Source: Candidatus Paceibacter sp.
GTDB lineage: Bacteria > Patescibacteria > ABY1 > S139-126
Assembly: GCA_020724865.1 (NCBI GenBank)
Contig: DYGA01000002.1
Span: 1 to 64,000, forward strand
Length of the DNA stretch: 64,000 nt
Direction of reading: 5' to 3'
Shown: piece by piece, positions 56,509-64,000 of the stretch
How positions within the stretch are numbered: the first letter of the stretch is position 1
Layout of the letters: the number at the start of each line of letters is the position of its first letter
The notes under the pieces: model-generated
What the model saw: only the letters and a program-made list of their open reading frames with translations
Told to the model about the DNA's origin: nothing
Databases searched by the model: none
Made by a program: the position numbers and the translations under genes

Positions 56509-57276
56509 ATGGTGGAAACAAATGGTAAAAAGTGTTTATGGCGAGAGCCAAAATACATTTTAATTTTGCTGGGAATATTATTGTTAGCGGGTATAGTTAT
56601 TGTGGCAATCTTACGTGATCGTATTGTAAATCAACCAAATTGGCAGGTCAGTGTAACGGGCAGAGGAACAGTTAGCTATGAACCTGATGTGGCTATTATC
56701 ACCATGGGTGTACAGGTTGATAAAGTGAATAAAGCTGACCAAGCTTTGACGCAATTAAATGAAAAAATAAATAATGTTATTAAAGCTGTCGAAGAAGTTG
56801 GAGTGACCAAAGAAAATATTAAAACCCAAAACTATTCTTTGTATCCTCAGTATGATTGGATAAACAACGTGCAAACTCCAGGTGGTTATACTGCCAGTCA
56901 ATTATTAATGGTTAAAGTAACAAATTTATCTGTCAACAAGGATTTGGTTTCCCAAGTAATTGCCGCAGCAACCAAAGCCGGGGTAAATCAAATTCAGGGT
57001 GTCAGTTTTGACAGTTCAAATATTGAAGATCTAAAACAGGAGGCCAGACTTAAGGCAATTGCTGATGCTAAAAAGAAAGCCGGTAGTATTGCTAGTAATT
57101 TAGGCGTTCGTTTAGGTAAAGTGATAGGTTGGTGGGAAAATCCGGTAACTTTACCAGGAATGCCTTATTATAATGAGATGGGCGGTTATGGTGGTGGAGG
57201 TAATTCTACTCCCAGTGTTCCCAGTGGCAATCAGGAAATCATTATGGATGTTAGTATTAATTATGAAGTCAAATAA
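56509..57276 (+). CDS. SIMPL (DUF541) extracytoplasmic protein
   Basis: 255 residues. N-terminal membrane helix (about 15-37), then the SIMPL domain: VSVTGRGTVSYEPDVAIITMGVQV, later NIKTQNYSLYPQYDW and ARLKAIADAKKKAGSIASNLG. A Gly/Pro/Ser-rich loop (GGYGGGGNSTPSVPSG) lies before the last strand. Family function is unclear (envelope stress and oxidative protection are suggested). Monocistronic, followed by a hairpin. Confidence 0.9.
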   Translation: MVETNGKKCLWREPKYILILLGILLLAGIVIVAILRDRIVNQPNWQVSVTGRGTVSYEPDVAIITMGVQVDKVNKADQALTQLNEKINNVIKAVEEVGVTKENIKTQNYSLYPQYDWINNVQTPGGYTASQLLMVKVTNLSVNKDLVSQVIAAATKAGVNQIQGVSFDSSNIEDLKQEARLKAIADAKKKAGSIASNLGVRLGKVIGWWENPVTLPGMPYYNEMGGYGGGGNSTPSVPSGNQEIIMDVSINYEVK

Positions 57277-57287
57277 AGGTCAATTAA

Positions 57288-57326
57288 TTTAAACTCCCTA
57301 AAATTTTATTTTTAGGGAGTTTAAAG
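57288..57326 (+). terminator. Strong hairpin after the SIMPL gene
   Basis: TTTAAACTCCCTAAA pairs with TTTAGGGAGTTTAAA. There is no long T run, so it may be a stabilising hairpin or a weak terminator. Confidence 0.6.
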
Positions 57327-57328
57327 TC

Positions 57329-57356
57329 TTGACAAATTTTTTTTATTTGTTAAAAT
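57329..57356 (+). promoter_or_regulatory. Strong promoter for a small structured RNA
   Basis: TTGACA (57329-57334), 16 nt, TAAAAT (57351-57356); transcription should start near 57363. Confidence 0.85.
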
Positions 57357-57362
57357 GTTTAA

Positions 57363-57537
57363 ACATTAAAAAATTAATACTCATTAGGTTCCTAGCACAG
57401 TGGTGAAAGCAAAAGCATCCCTCCTTGCTTTTGACGAGTAACTCTAAGTCAAGGGTTCTAGATTTTTCTAGTTACCTTTGCACTGACTAGGAGCCTAATG
57501 AGTATTAAAAATCCCGCTTAGAGGCGGGTTTTTTTTA
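57363..57537 (+). ncRNA. Small structured RNA of unknown family, about 170 nt
   Basis: No protein frame. An outer stem of 13 pairs (AATACTCATTAGG 57376-57388 with CCTAATGAGTATT 57494-57506) continues with TCCTAG/CTAGGA and CAGTG/CACTG. Inside are GCAAAAGC/GCTTTTG (57409 and 57427) and a GGTTCTAG/CTAGTTACC hairpin. A terminator closes it. A rod with a large internal loop under a strong promoter resembles 6S RNA, but I cannot match its conserved bases. tmRNA, RNase P and SRP RNA do not fit. Confidence 0.7.
57510..57537 (+). terminator. Terminator of the small RNA
   Basis: CCCGC pairs with GCGGG, followed by T8. It overlaps the stop of pth on the other strand. Confidence 0.85.
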
Positions 57538-58110
57538 TTGATTATTAAAAAGACTTTGGGCTTTAGGTATTCCTTCATTTAGAGCTGTATCCAGAGCAGT
57601 GAAAATTTTTTCTTGGGCTTGGCGGATACTATTTTGTTCAGCGGCAGTTGGTGGTTTTAAGACATAATTACTGATTTTACCAAAAAATTTAGGCCTACCA
57701 ATCCCGATACGAAATCGCACAAAATGTTTGTCACCCAATGCATCTATTATGGAAGCTACCCCATTATGTCCGCCAGCCGAAGTATTGTATGATATTTTTA
57801 TTTTTCCTGGTGTTAGATCAAGGTCATCATGAATTACCCAAATATTTTCATTAGCCAATTGATAAAATGATTTTATTTTTTCAACTGCTTGTCCAGATAG
57901 ATTCATGAAGGTGAGAGGTCTAACTAATAATATTTTTTTATCATCCCAAGTGCCAGAGGTAATTTGTGAAGAAAATTTTTCTTGGGGAGTAAAATCAGGA
58001 AAAATATCGGCATGTTTTTTTTGCCAAGCGGCGATAACCTGCCAACCTAAGTTATGTCTAGTGAGTTCATATTTTTTTTCTGGATTGCCCAGACCAAAAA
58101 TCGCAATCAT
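57535..58110 (-). CDS. pth: Peptidyl-tRNA hydrolase
   Basis: 191 residues. IFGLGNPEKKYELTRHNLGWQVI holds the conserved Asn and catalytic His19. VRPLTFMNLSGQAV, VIHDDLDLTPGKIKI and SAGGHNGVASIIDALG complete the active-site segments. It frees tRNA from peptidyl-tRNA dropped by ribosomes. The stop codon abuts the small-RNA terminator on the opposite strand. der lies 43 nt upstream on the same strand. Confidence 0.96.
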   Translation of the reverse strand: MIAIFGLGNPEKKYELTRHNLGWQVIAAWQKKHADIFPDFTPQEKFSSQITSGTWDDKKILLVRPLTFMNLSGQAVEKIKSFYQLANENIWVIHDDLDLTPGKIKISYNTSAGGHNGVASIIDALGDKHFVRFRIGIGRPKFFGKISNYVLKPPTAAEQNSIRQAQEKIFTALDTALNEGIPKAQSLFNNQ

Positions 58111-58153
58111 TTTATAATTTAAAATTTATAATTTTGTTTACTATTTTCTAGTT

Positions 58154-59518
58154 TTATTTTACTGAAGTAATAAAAAGCCGCAATGGTGTTCCCTGAAAAT
58201 CAAATTCTTTGCGCAAATTATTTTCGATAAAACGTAAATAAGAACCGTGTAATGATTTTTTATATTTGATAGTGATTTGAAAGGTCGGGGGATTAACGCC
58301 AACCTGTTTAAGATGATAAATGTAGGGGTGTCCTGCTCCTTTGCCTCGAGCCGGCGGATGTTTGCTGATTATTTTTTTTAAGAATTTTTGTAAAGCACTG
58401 TCAGAAATTTTTGTAAACCTTTTATTGTAAATTTCAATTGCTTGGTCTAGCATCGTATGAGTGCGTTGTTTGGTAAGGGCAGAAGTAAAAATTATCGGTG
58501 CCCAGGTTAGATGAGGGAAAGTATTATAAATATATTTTGTATAAGTATTAATAGTAGTTTCATCCTTATCAGGCACAAGATCCCATTTATTAGCTACAAT
58601 CAGAATGCTGTTGCCACTTTTGACTGCATGTTCAGTTAAGTGTCTATCTTGAAAAGTTAGAGGCTCTGATATGTCTAAAATTAACAAAGTTATATCTGAA
58701 TTTGCTATTTTGTGTAAAGTTTGGTCAATACTAAATTTTTCTAAGCGGTCACTTTTTTGCGCTTGGCGTCTGATGCCGGCTGTATCGGTTAAAATCAAAT
58801 TATGCTCTTTGTATTGAACAGCAATATCTTGAGCGCCTCTGGTTGTATGAGCTTGGCTGGAAACAATTTGTTTTTCAAAACCTAAAATTGAGTTGATTAA
58901 TGAGGATTTGCCCACATTAGGTTTGCCAATAATAGCTAGACGAATAGTTGATTCTTTTTTTATATTTTGATCTTTGATATTTTTACCGGTCGGTAAAAAT
59001 TCAACAATCGCATCAAGTAAATTGCCTGTCCCTATGCCATTGACTCCAGAAACTGGAAAAATTTTATCAATGCCGAGTTCTGACCAATCAAGTATAGCTG
59101 AATGCCATTTTTTGGCATTATCAAGTTTTGTTATTACCAAAAAACAAGGTCGGCCAATTTTTTTAATTATTTTAAAAACATCATAATCTTCAGCTACTAA
59201 ACCAGTTTTACCATCTACTACCATTAGTATTAGTTTAGCGTTCTTGGCAGCGACTAATGTTTTTTCATAGATTTGTTTGCTAAAGACTTGTTGTTTGTCA
59301 GTACTAATACCGCCAGTGTCAATTAAGGTAAATTTTTTACCGTTCCATTCGATATCATTTTCTTGAGAATCTCTGGTAGTTCCAGCAAGCGGTGAAATTA
59401 AAGCCGCGGGAGTTTCGGTTAAACGGTTAAAAAGAGTGGATTTGCCAACGTTAGTTCTACCCAACATAACCACTTTGGGCAGTTGTTTTTTTCTAGGTGA
59501 TGAAGTTATTTTATCCAT
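58154..59518 (-). CDS. der: Ribosome-assembly GTPase Der (EngA)
   Basis: 454 residues with two tandem G domains: GRTNVGKSTLFNRL, LIDTGG and NKxD-like TKLD in the first; GKPNVGKSSLINS, TDTAGI and NKWD in the second (from about residue 190). A C-terminal KH-like domain follows. It is needed for large-subunit assembly. The start is 2 nt from the stop of the LCP gene, so the two are probably co-transcribed. Confidence 0.96.
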   Translation of the reverse strand: MDKITSSPRKKQLPKVVMLGRTNVGKSTLFNRLTETPAALISPLAGTTRDSQENDIEWNGKKFTLIDTGGISTDKQQVFSKQIYEKTLVAAKNAKLILMVVDGKTGLVAEDYDVFKIIKKIGRPCFLVITKLDNAKKWHSAILDWSELGIDKIFPVSGVNGIGTGNLLDAIVEFLPTGKNIKDQNIKKESTIRLAIIGKPNVGKSSLINSILGFEKQIVSSQAHTTRGAQDIAVQYKEHNLILTDTAGIRRQAQKSDRLEKFSIDQTLHKIANSDITLLILDISEPLTFQDRHLTEHAVKSGNSILIVANKWDLVPDKDETTINTYTKYIYNTFPHLTWAPIIFTSALTKQRTHTMLDQAIEIYNKRFTKISDSALQKFLKKIISKHPPARGKGAGHPYIYHLKQVGVNPPTFQITIKYKKSLHGSYLRFIENNLRKEFDFQGTPLRLFITSVK

Positions 59519-59520
59519 AT

Positions 59521-60966
59521 TTAGGGGGTATTTTGATTGCCAATAACTATTACAAAATCAACTGGTTGCTTGTTCATTTGTAAATTTGGTTCTTGGTTTA
59601 ATTTTTCTTGAAGTTCAAAAGGCAGCTCATCTTGAATAATTGCGCCTAATGATGATATTAAATAATCTCGCGAACTATTTTTATTTTTTTCAGTTAAATC
59701 ATAAGCAATAGTTCGTTTCCAATCTCTAGTTGGGGCATTACCGGTAGCTAAAACTATATAACCGGCTTGGGTAAGAGTTTGCGAGGTTTCCGCTGCCAAG
59801 CCGGTGATATTGGTGCCATTGTAAATTATTACTGTGCTAGCTTCATCTTGGATATTAGTTGTTGCGAAAATGTTATTGAAAAATTCATGAATTTTGGTCC
59901 AATCATTTCCGCGCGGACTTAAAACGTAAGCTCCAGTATCAGATATATAAGAATAGAGTAAACCGTCAGGGCTACTGTCTAATACTTTGTGAATTATATC
60001 TTCTGGTTTAATATTCCTACCCAATTGAGCCAAGCGTAAGGCTTCAAAAGCGTTTAAATTGGTATCAATATTGTCGGTGAGATTATTATATAGATCGTTG
60101 ATTTTAATTGGGTTTAGCAGGGTACCGGCTGACATAATTTTATTTTTTACAGCTATAAGTAAATTCATTTGTCGTCGCGAGCGAGAAAAATCTGAACCCT
60201 GACCATTGTTACCGTGTCGTGAACGTGCGTATTGTAAAGCCCGTTCTCCATTCATATGTTCTATCCCTTTATTAAAAGATATAGTTTGGTAACCGTATTC
60301 ATAGTCAGGATATTGATTGTCTGTAAAACTGTTTTCAATATTGACATCAACACCACCTAAATCATCAATAAGTTTTTTGAAACCATTGAAGTCAACTCTA
60401 ATAAAATAGTCAATCGGTTGACCAATAACCTGACTAACCATTTGCGAACTAAAGGCTGCGCCACCGCCGGGATAGTTGTTACTTTCACCTAAAGCATTGG
60501 CACTATTTATTTTCCGCCAACCGTAACTACCCATATCTACATATAAGTCTCTGGGAATGGAAACCATCGCTAGTTGTTTGGTGGTAGTTTTAAAACTAAC
60601 AACAATCATTGTATCAGTTAAATAGGCGCCGTCATGACCTTCACCGCCCATGCCTAACAGTAAAATATTAACCCGATCTCTTTGTTCGGCAGAGCTTAGT
60701 TTGTCGGCATTGGTAAACAGATGTTTAAAACCAGCTAGCCAAGAAAAGTCATTTAAAGTGGCTCCCAGTGGGGTGGCAGAAATACGAATGTAGACGAACA
60801 GTGAACCTAAAAAAATCATTAAAGCCATAACAAAAATAACACCTTTTATCAAACCGCGCCTAGAGTTAGATGGTTTAGTGATTAAATCACTTGTTTGATT
60901 AGCGTCGGAATTTTCGGTGTCAGATTTTAAAAAATCCAATTGTATGTCATTGTTTTGTTTAGACAT
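59521..60966 (-). CDS. LytR-CpsA-Psr glycopolymer transferase
   Basis: 481 residues. A cytoplasmic tail, one membrane helix (about 38-60), the LCP catalytic domain (DRVNILLLGMGGEGHDGAYLTDTMIVV, SIPRDLYVDMGSYGWRKINSAN, ALQYARSRHGNNGQGSDFSRSRRQ) and a C-terminal LytR_C domain (about 375-475, ASTVIIYNGTNITGLA). LCP enzymes move undecaprenyl-linked glycans to peptidoglycan. This fits UppS, the sugar-phosphate transferase and surface proteins elsewhere here. Confidence 0.94.
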   Translation of the reverse strand: MSKQNNDIQLDFLKSDTENSDANQTSDLITKPSNSRRGLIKGVIFVMALMIFLGSLFVYIRISATPLGATLNDFSWLAGFKHLFTNADKLSSAEQRDRVNILLLGMGGEGHDGAYLTDTMIVVSFKTTTKQLAMVSIPRDLYVDMGSYGWRKINSANALGESNNYPGGGAAFSSQMVSQVIGQPIDYFIRVDFNGFKKLIDDLGGVDVNIENSFTDNQYPDYEYGYQTISFNKGIEHMNGERALQYARSRHGNNGQGSDFSRSRRQMNLLIAVKNKIMSAGTLLNPIKINDLYNNLTDNIDTNLNAFEALRLAQLGRNIKPEDIIHKVLDSSPDGLLYSYISDTGAYVLSPRGNDWTKIHEFFNNIFATTNIQDEASTVIIYNGTNITGLAAETSQTLTQAGYIVLATGNAPTRDWKRTIAYDLTEKNKNSSRDYLISSLGAIIQDELPFELQEKLNQEPNLQMNKQPVDFVIVIGNQNTP

Positions 60967-61213
60967 AATTGTTGTTCGTATAGATAAGTCTATATAATAA
61001 TACCTAAGAAACAGATATTAGGTCAATATAAACATTTGCTTTTTTGTGATATTTTAAGTATTATAGCAACGACTTGAAAAGAGACCGTTTTTATTTTACA
61101 CTTAGAACACTTTATGTAGCACACTTTATGTTTGTTTTTTGGAAATTTATTTAAGCATGGGTCAGTGGTATTTATTTAACAAATTTTCTTATTTTGCAGA
61201 TTAAGTTTATTTT

Positions 61214-61290
<77 letters not shown>

Positions 61291-61380
61291 GTATTAAATT
61301 TAAATAAGAACAATTTTGACCATAATTTATTTAGCCAGTTAACAAAAATTATCAATATTATTGATAAAATATTAAAATTT

Positions 61381-61977
61381 ATGATAAACGACAAAGAGTT
61401 AAACAACGTTGCAAATAAACAGAAAGTCAAAGAATTTATTTTGGAAATAATTAGAATTATTGTTATTTCTGTAGCTATTATCGTGCCAGTTCGTTATTAT
61501 TTGATTCAACCCTTTTATGTTAAAGGAGCCAGTATGGAGCCGAATTTTCATGATCATGAGTATTTATTGATTGATGAAATCTCGTATCGTTTTCGAGAGC
61601 CAATGCGGGGGGAAATAGTAGTTTTTAAATTTCCTTTAAATACCAAGGAATTTTTTATTAAAAGGATAATTGGCTTACCTGGAGAGACGGTTGCTTTGCG
61701 AGACGGCAAGGTTTATATATATAATAATGAAAATCCAGAAGGATTTTTGTTGGATGAATCAAAATATTTGCCACCAGATGTTAAAACTCTGCCTATGGGT
61801 GAAAGTACATTTACTTTAGGGCGTGATGAATATTTTTTAATGGGTGATAATCGTGCCCGGAGTATGGATTCGCGCCAATTTGGCAGTGTTAAATCTGATT
61901 TAATTGTCGGTCGGACAATAATTCGTGGTTATCCTTTTGATCGTTGGCAGACTTTTTTTACCACTTCTTTATATTAA
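61381..61977 (+). CDS. lepB: Signal peptidase I
   Basis: 198 residues from the ATG at 61381; earlier in-frame codons run through tRNA-Val and are not coding. Membrane anchor about 20-42. Catalytic Ser51 in YVKGASMEPNFHD and Lys94 in FFIKRIIGLPGE, with FLMGDNRARSMDSRQFG conserved. It removes signal peptides from exported proteins, of which many are encoded here. It is 6 nt before hisS. Confidence 0.95.
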   Translation: MINDKELNNVANKQKVKEFILEIIRIIVISVAIIVPVRYYLIQPFYVKGASMEPNFHDHEYLLIDEISYRFREPMRGEIVVFKFPLNTKEFFIKRIIGLPGETVALRDGKVYIYNNENPEGFLLDESKYLPPDVKTLPMGESTFTLGRDEYFLMGDNRARSMDSRQFGSVKSDLIVGRTIIRGYPFDRWQTFFTTSLY

Positions 61978-61983
61978 AAAAAT

Positions 61984-63351
61984 ATGATTAAAAAAAATAC
62001 TAAAGAAGAAAATACAGAAAGAGTTGAAAAATCAAAAAATCCTACGTTTCAGTTGGTAAGGGGCACTAAAGATATTTTACCTGATGAACAAAGTTACTTT
62101 CTCTGGATATTTGATCAGGTTAGGGCGGTGGCGAACAGTTATGGTTTTAGCTTGATTGAAACACCAATTATTGAAAAAACAAATTTATTTGTCAGAGGAG
62201 TAGGTAAACAAACCGATATAGTTGAAAAGGAGATGTTTTCTTTTACTGATCAGGGTAATGAAAATTTAACTTTACGTCCCGAGGGCACTGCCCCCGTAGC
62301 CAGAGCATATATTGAACACGGCATGGTTACTTGGCCGCAGCCAGTCAAGTTATGGTATTTTGGCAAAATGTTGCGCCACGAAAGACCTCAAGCCGGAAGG
62401 TTGCGCGAATTTCATCAGTTTGGTTTTGAGTCTTTGGGTAGTGATGATCCTATGATTGATGCGCAAATTATTTTCCTTAGTTATAAAATTATGAAACAGT
62501 TAGGTTTAGATGTATCAGTGGCTATCAATAGTATTGGCACAGAAGAATGTCGCAATCAATACAAAAAGGTTTTAGTGGATTATTTCCGTACTAAACGCAG
62601 TGAATTATCTGATGAAGCCAAAAAGTTACTCACCAAAAATCCTTTGCGTATTTTAGATTCCAAAGATGAAAATTTATTACCAATTATTGAACAGGCTCCG
62701 CAAATTTTTGATTATTTAAGCAATGCCAGCCGTGAACATTTTTTAAAAGTCATGGATTATTTGGATGAACTTGATGTGCCTGTAATTTTGAAACCAACCT
62801 TGGTAAGGGGTTTGGATTACTATACTAAAACTGTATTTGAAATTTGGTCTGGCGAAGAAGAAACATCCCGTCAATCAGCATTGGGCGGTGGTGGGCGTTA
62901 TGATGATTTAGTTGAGTTGCTAGGTGGTAGACCAACGCCAGCCGCGGGGGTTGCCGTAGGTGTCGAGCGAGTAATTAGTTTATTAAAAGAGAAAAACATT
63001 ACTCCTCCAAGTGACTATCAGCCAGATATTTTTGTGGCGCAATTAGGCGAGGAGGCAAAGAGAAAAAGTTTGCTACTTTTTGAAGAATTACGTAGCGCCG
63101 GTATAAAAGTGGCAGAGAGCTTATCTAAAGAAGGCCTTAAATCACAGTTAGAAAAAGCTGATAAGTTGAAAGTAAAATATGCAATAATCTTAGGTCAAAA
63201 AGAAATTTTGGATGGAACAGTAATGTTACGTGACATGGAAAATGGCATACAAGAAGTAATAGATATGAAAAAAGTTGTAGTAGAAGTTAAAAAAAGGTTA
63301 GAAAAACAGATTCGTGTGCAAGCTGAACAAATAAAAGAGGAAAAAGTATAA
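61984..63351 (+). CDS. hisS: Histidyl-tRNA synthetase
   Basis: 455 residues. A Lys/Glu-rich start (about 25 residues) precedes RGTKDILPDEQSYF. Class II motif 2 appears as LRHERPQAGRLREFHQFGFE, RPEGTAPVARA is conserved, and the histidine-specific LVRGLDYYTKTVFEI is present; GGRYDDLVELLGG is motif 3-like. An anticodon-binding domain follows from about residue 350. Length is normal. Confidence 0.96.
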   Translation: MIKKNTKEENTERVEKSKNPTFQLVRGTKDILPDEQSYFLWIFDQVRAVANSYGFSLIETPIIEKTNLFVRGVGKQTDIVEKEMFSFTDQGNENLTLRPEGTAPVARAYIEHGMVTWPQPVKLWYFGKMLRHERPQAGRLREFHQFGFESLGSDDPMIDAQIIFLSYKIMKQLGLDVSVAINSIGTEECRNQYKKVLVDYFRTKRSELSDEAKKLLTKNPLRILDSKDENLLPIIEQAPQIFDYLSNASREHFLKVMDYLDELDVPVILKPTLVRGLDYYTKTVFEIWSGEEETSRQSALGGGGRYDDLVELLGGRPTPAAGVAVGVERVISLLKEKNITPPSDYQPDIFVAQLGEEAKRKSLLLFEELRSAGIKVAESLSKEGLKSQLEKADKLKVKYAIILGQKEILDGTVMLRDMENGIQEVIDMKKVVVEVKKRLEKQIRVQAEQIKEEKV

Positions 63352-63361
63352 TGATTTTAGT

Positions 63362-63391
63362 TTGACAAATACCGGTAAAAAGTGTTATACT
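63362..63391 (+). promoter_or_regulatory. Promoter for rpsU
   Basis: TTGACA (63362-63367), 18 nt, TATACT (63386-63391). Confidence 0.8.
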
Positions 63392-63445
63392 TAAAATAAT
63401 TAATTAATTTAAAAAATAATTCTTTAGAAAGGAAGGTGTATTTAT

Positions 63446-63703
63446 CTGGTAGAGGTAAAAAGAAAAGAAAATGAATCTTTTGATCAATTTTTACGAAGGT
63501 TTACCAAGAAAAATAGAGATTCAGGCGTCTTGCTAGAAGCAAAAAAATTACGCTGGCACGAAAGAAAAAAAAATAAGCGGCAAAAAAAAGAATCTGCTTT
63601 ACGCAAGATGAAAATTAATGAAAAAAAAGAATGGCTTAAACGAATTGGTAAATTAGACGATTATACTGACAGCTTTGGTCGTGTAAAAATTAAAATAAAA
63701 TAA
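63446..63703 (+). CDS. rpsU: Ribosomal protein S21, apparent CTG start
   Basis: 85 residues: VEVKRKENESFDQFLRRFTKKNRDSGVLLEAKKLRWHERK matches the S21 pattern over two stretches. No ATG, GTG or TTG lies before VEVKRK in this frame. The CTG at 63446 is 8-9 nt after AAGGAAGG, the right spacing, and would give M-VEVKRK. An upstream GTG is in another frame. S21 is absent or atypical in some CPR lineages, so its presence is informative. Followed 2 nt later by a YqeY-like gene, the usual partner. Confidence 0.88.
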   Translation: MVEVKRKENESFDQFLRRFTKKNRDSGVLLEAKKLRWHERKKNKRQKKESALRKMKINEKKEWLKRIGKLDDYTDSFGRVKIKIK

Positions 63704-63705
63704 AA

Positions 63706-64000
63706 ATGAATTTATCAAGCCAGTTGGAGCAAGATTTAAAAGACGCTTTAAAACAAGGTGATAAAGAAAAAGCGTTGACTTTGCGTATGTTGAAAGCTGG
63801 TTTGGTTAATGAACAGATAGCACAAAAAAAAGATAAAAATAGTTCTATTGCAGATGATGTATTCCTAGCAGTTTTAAAAAGAGAAGTAAAAAAAAGAAAA
63901 GAAGCTTTAGTCAGTTATGAGCAGGCAGGAAGAAAGGATTTGGCTGATAAAGAAAAAGCCGAACTTGATATCTTATTAAAATATTTACCAGCTCAGCTAT
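63706..64000 (+). CDS. YqeY/GatB-like protein, cut by the window end
   Basis: 98 residues of an incomplete gene. NLSSQLEQDLKDALKQGDKEKALTLRMLKAGLVNEQI and LAVLKREVKKRKEALVSYEQAGRKDLADKEKAEL are the GatB/YqeY N-terminal pattern, continuing ILLKYLPAQL at the edge. The function of YqeY proteins is not settled; the domain resembles the tRNA-binding tail of GatB. The rpsU-yqeY order is common in bacteria. Confidence 0.9.
   Translation, partial: MNLSSQLEQDLKDALKQGDKEKALTLRMLKAGLVNEQIAQKKDKNSSIADDVFLAVLKREVKKRKEALVSYEQAGRKDLADKEKAELDILLKYLPAQL

Noticed and set aside
57363..57537. tmRNA, RNase P RNA or SRP RNA
   Set aside because: No tag peptide frame, too short for RNase P, and no GGAAGCAGCC-type SRP loop.

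Overview
The window is AT-rich, densely coded and uses the standard code (TGA ends genes such as mutM and the leader peptide at 5473-5550). The gene set suggests a Candidate Phyla Radiation (Patescibacteria) genome: short intergenic gaps, many small membrane proteins, a DUF2207 protein, SIMPL, LCP and sortase surface proteins, a stand-alone riboflavin kinase, DprA, and almost no biosynthesis. The phylum is my inference from content and style. No rRNA gene is present to confirm it.

Layout. 1-5.6 kb: small membrane proteins, an LRR protein, CcdA, a sugar-dehydrogenase-like propeller, MutM and Mn-type SodA. 5.7-8.8 kb: dnaG and rpoD. 8.9-9.25 kb: a structured element and tRNA-Asn. 9.3-15.9 kb: a tightly packed seven-gene accessory operon beside tRNA-Asn. 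It holds a small HTH regulator, a DpnA-like methyltransferase, a DpnII-like nuclease, a HEPN-like protein, a 1003-residue helical protein, a membrane-anchored Mrr-type nuclease with a zinc ribbon, and a small membrane protein. This is the best candidate for an undescribed defence system. 16.2-18.1 kb: a membrane protein and a secreted beta-rich protein.

18.2-26.4 kb is a metal and thiol-redox region. An ArsR repressor, a small thioredoxin, an ArsP-like permease and a thioredoxin-CcdA fusion come first. A CsoR-controlled copper operon follows (HMA/TauE-like/cupredoxin fusion, CopZ-like chaperone, CopA). 26.5-43.8 kb is mixed: a cytochrome b5-like lipoprotein, DUF2207, RlmN, MgtA-type ATPase, M23 peptidase, a CarH-like B12 regulator, a FAS1 protein, a frameshifted PEBP gene inside a 254-bp tandem duplication, riboflavin kinase, UppS, sortase, and several repeats. 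43.9-44.6 kb: three tRNAs (Met, initiator Met, Leu) and a GIY-YIG gene flanked by a 26-nt copy of the tRNA-Leu 5' end. A 20-bp palindrome has inserted into that copy.

44.7-64 kb is mostly housekeeping: ParA/ParB, RelA/SpoT, a sugar-phosphate transferase, L28, TopA, DprA, Mfd, SIMPL, a strong-promoter structured ncRNA, Pth, Der, LCP, tRNA-Val, LepB, HisS, ribosomal protein S21 (apparently with a CTG start) and a partial YqeY-like gene. Many genes have weak or no Shine-Dalgarno sequence. Several clear -35/-10 promoters and rho-independent terminators define the transcription units.
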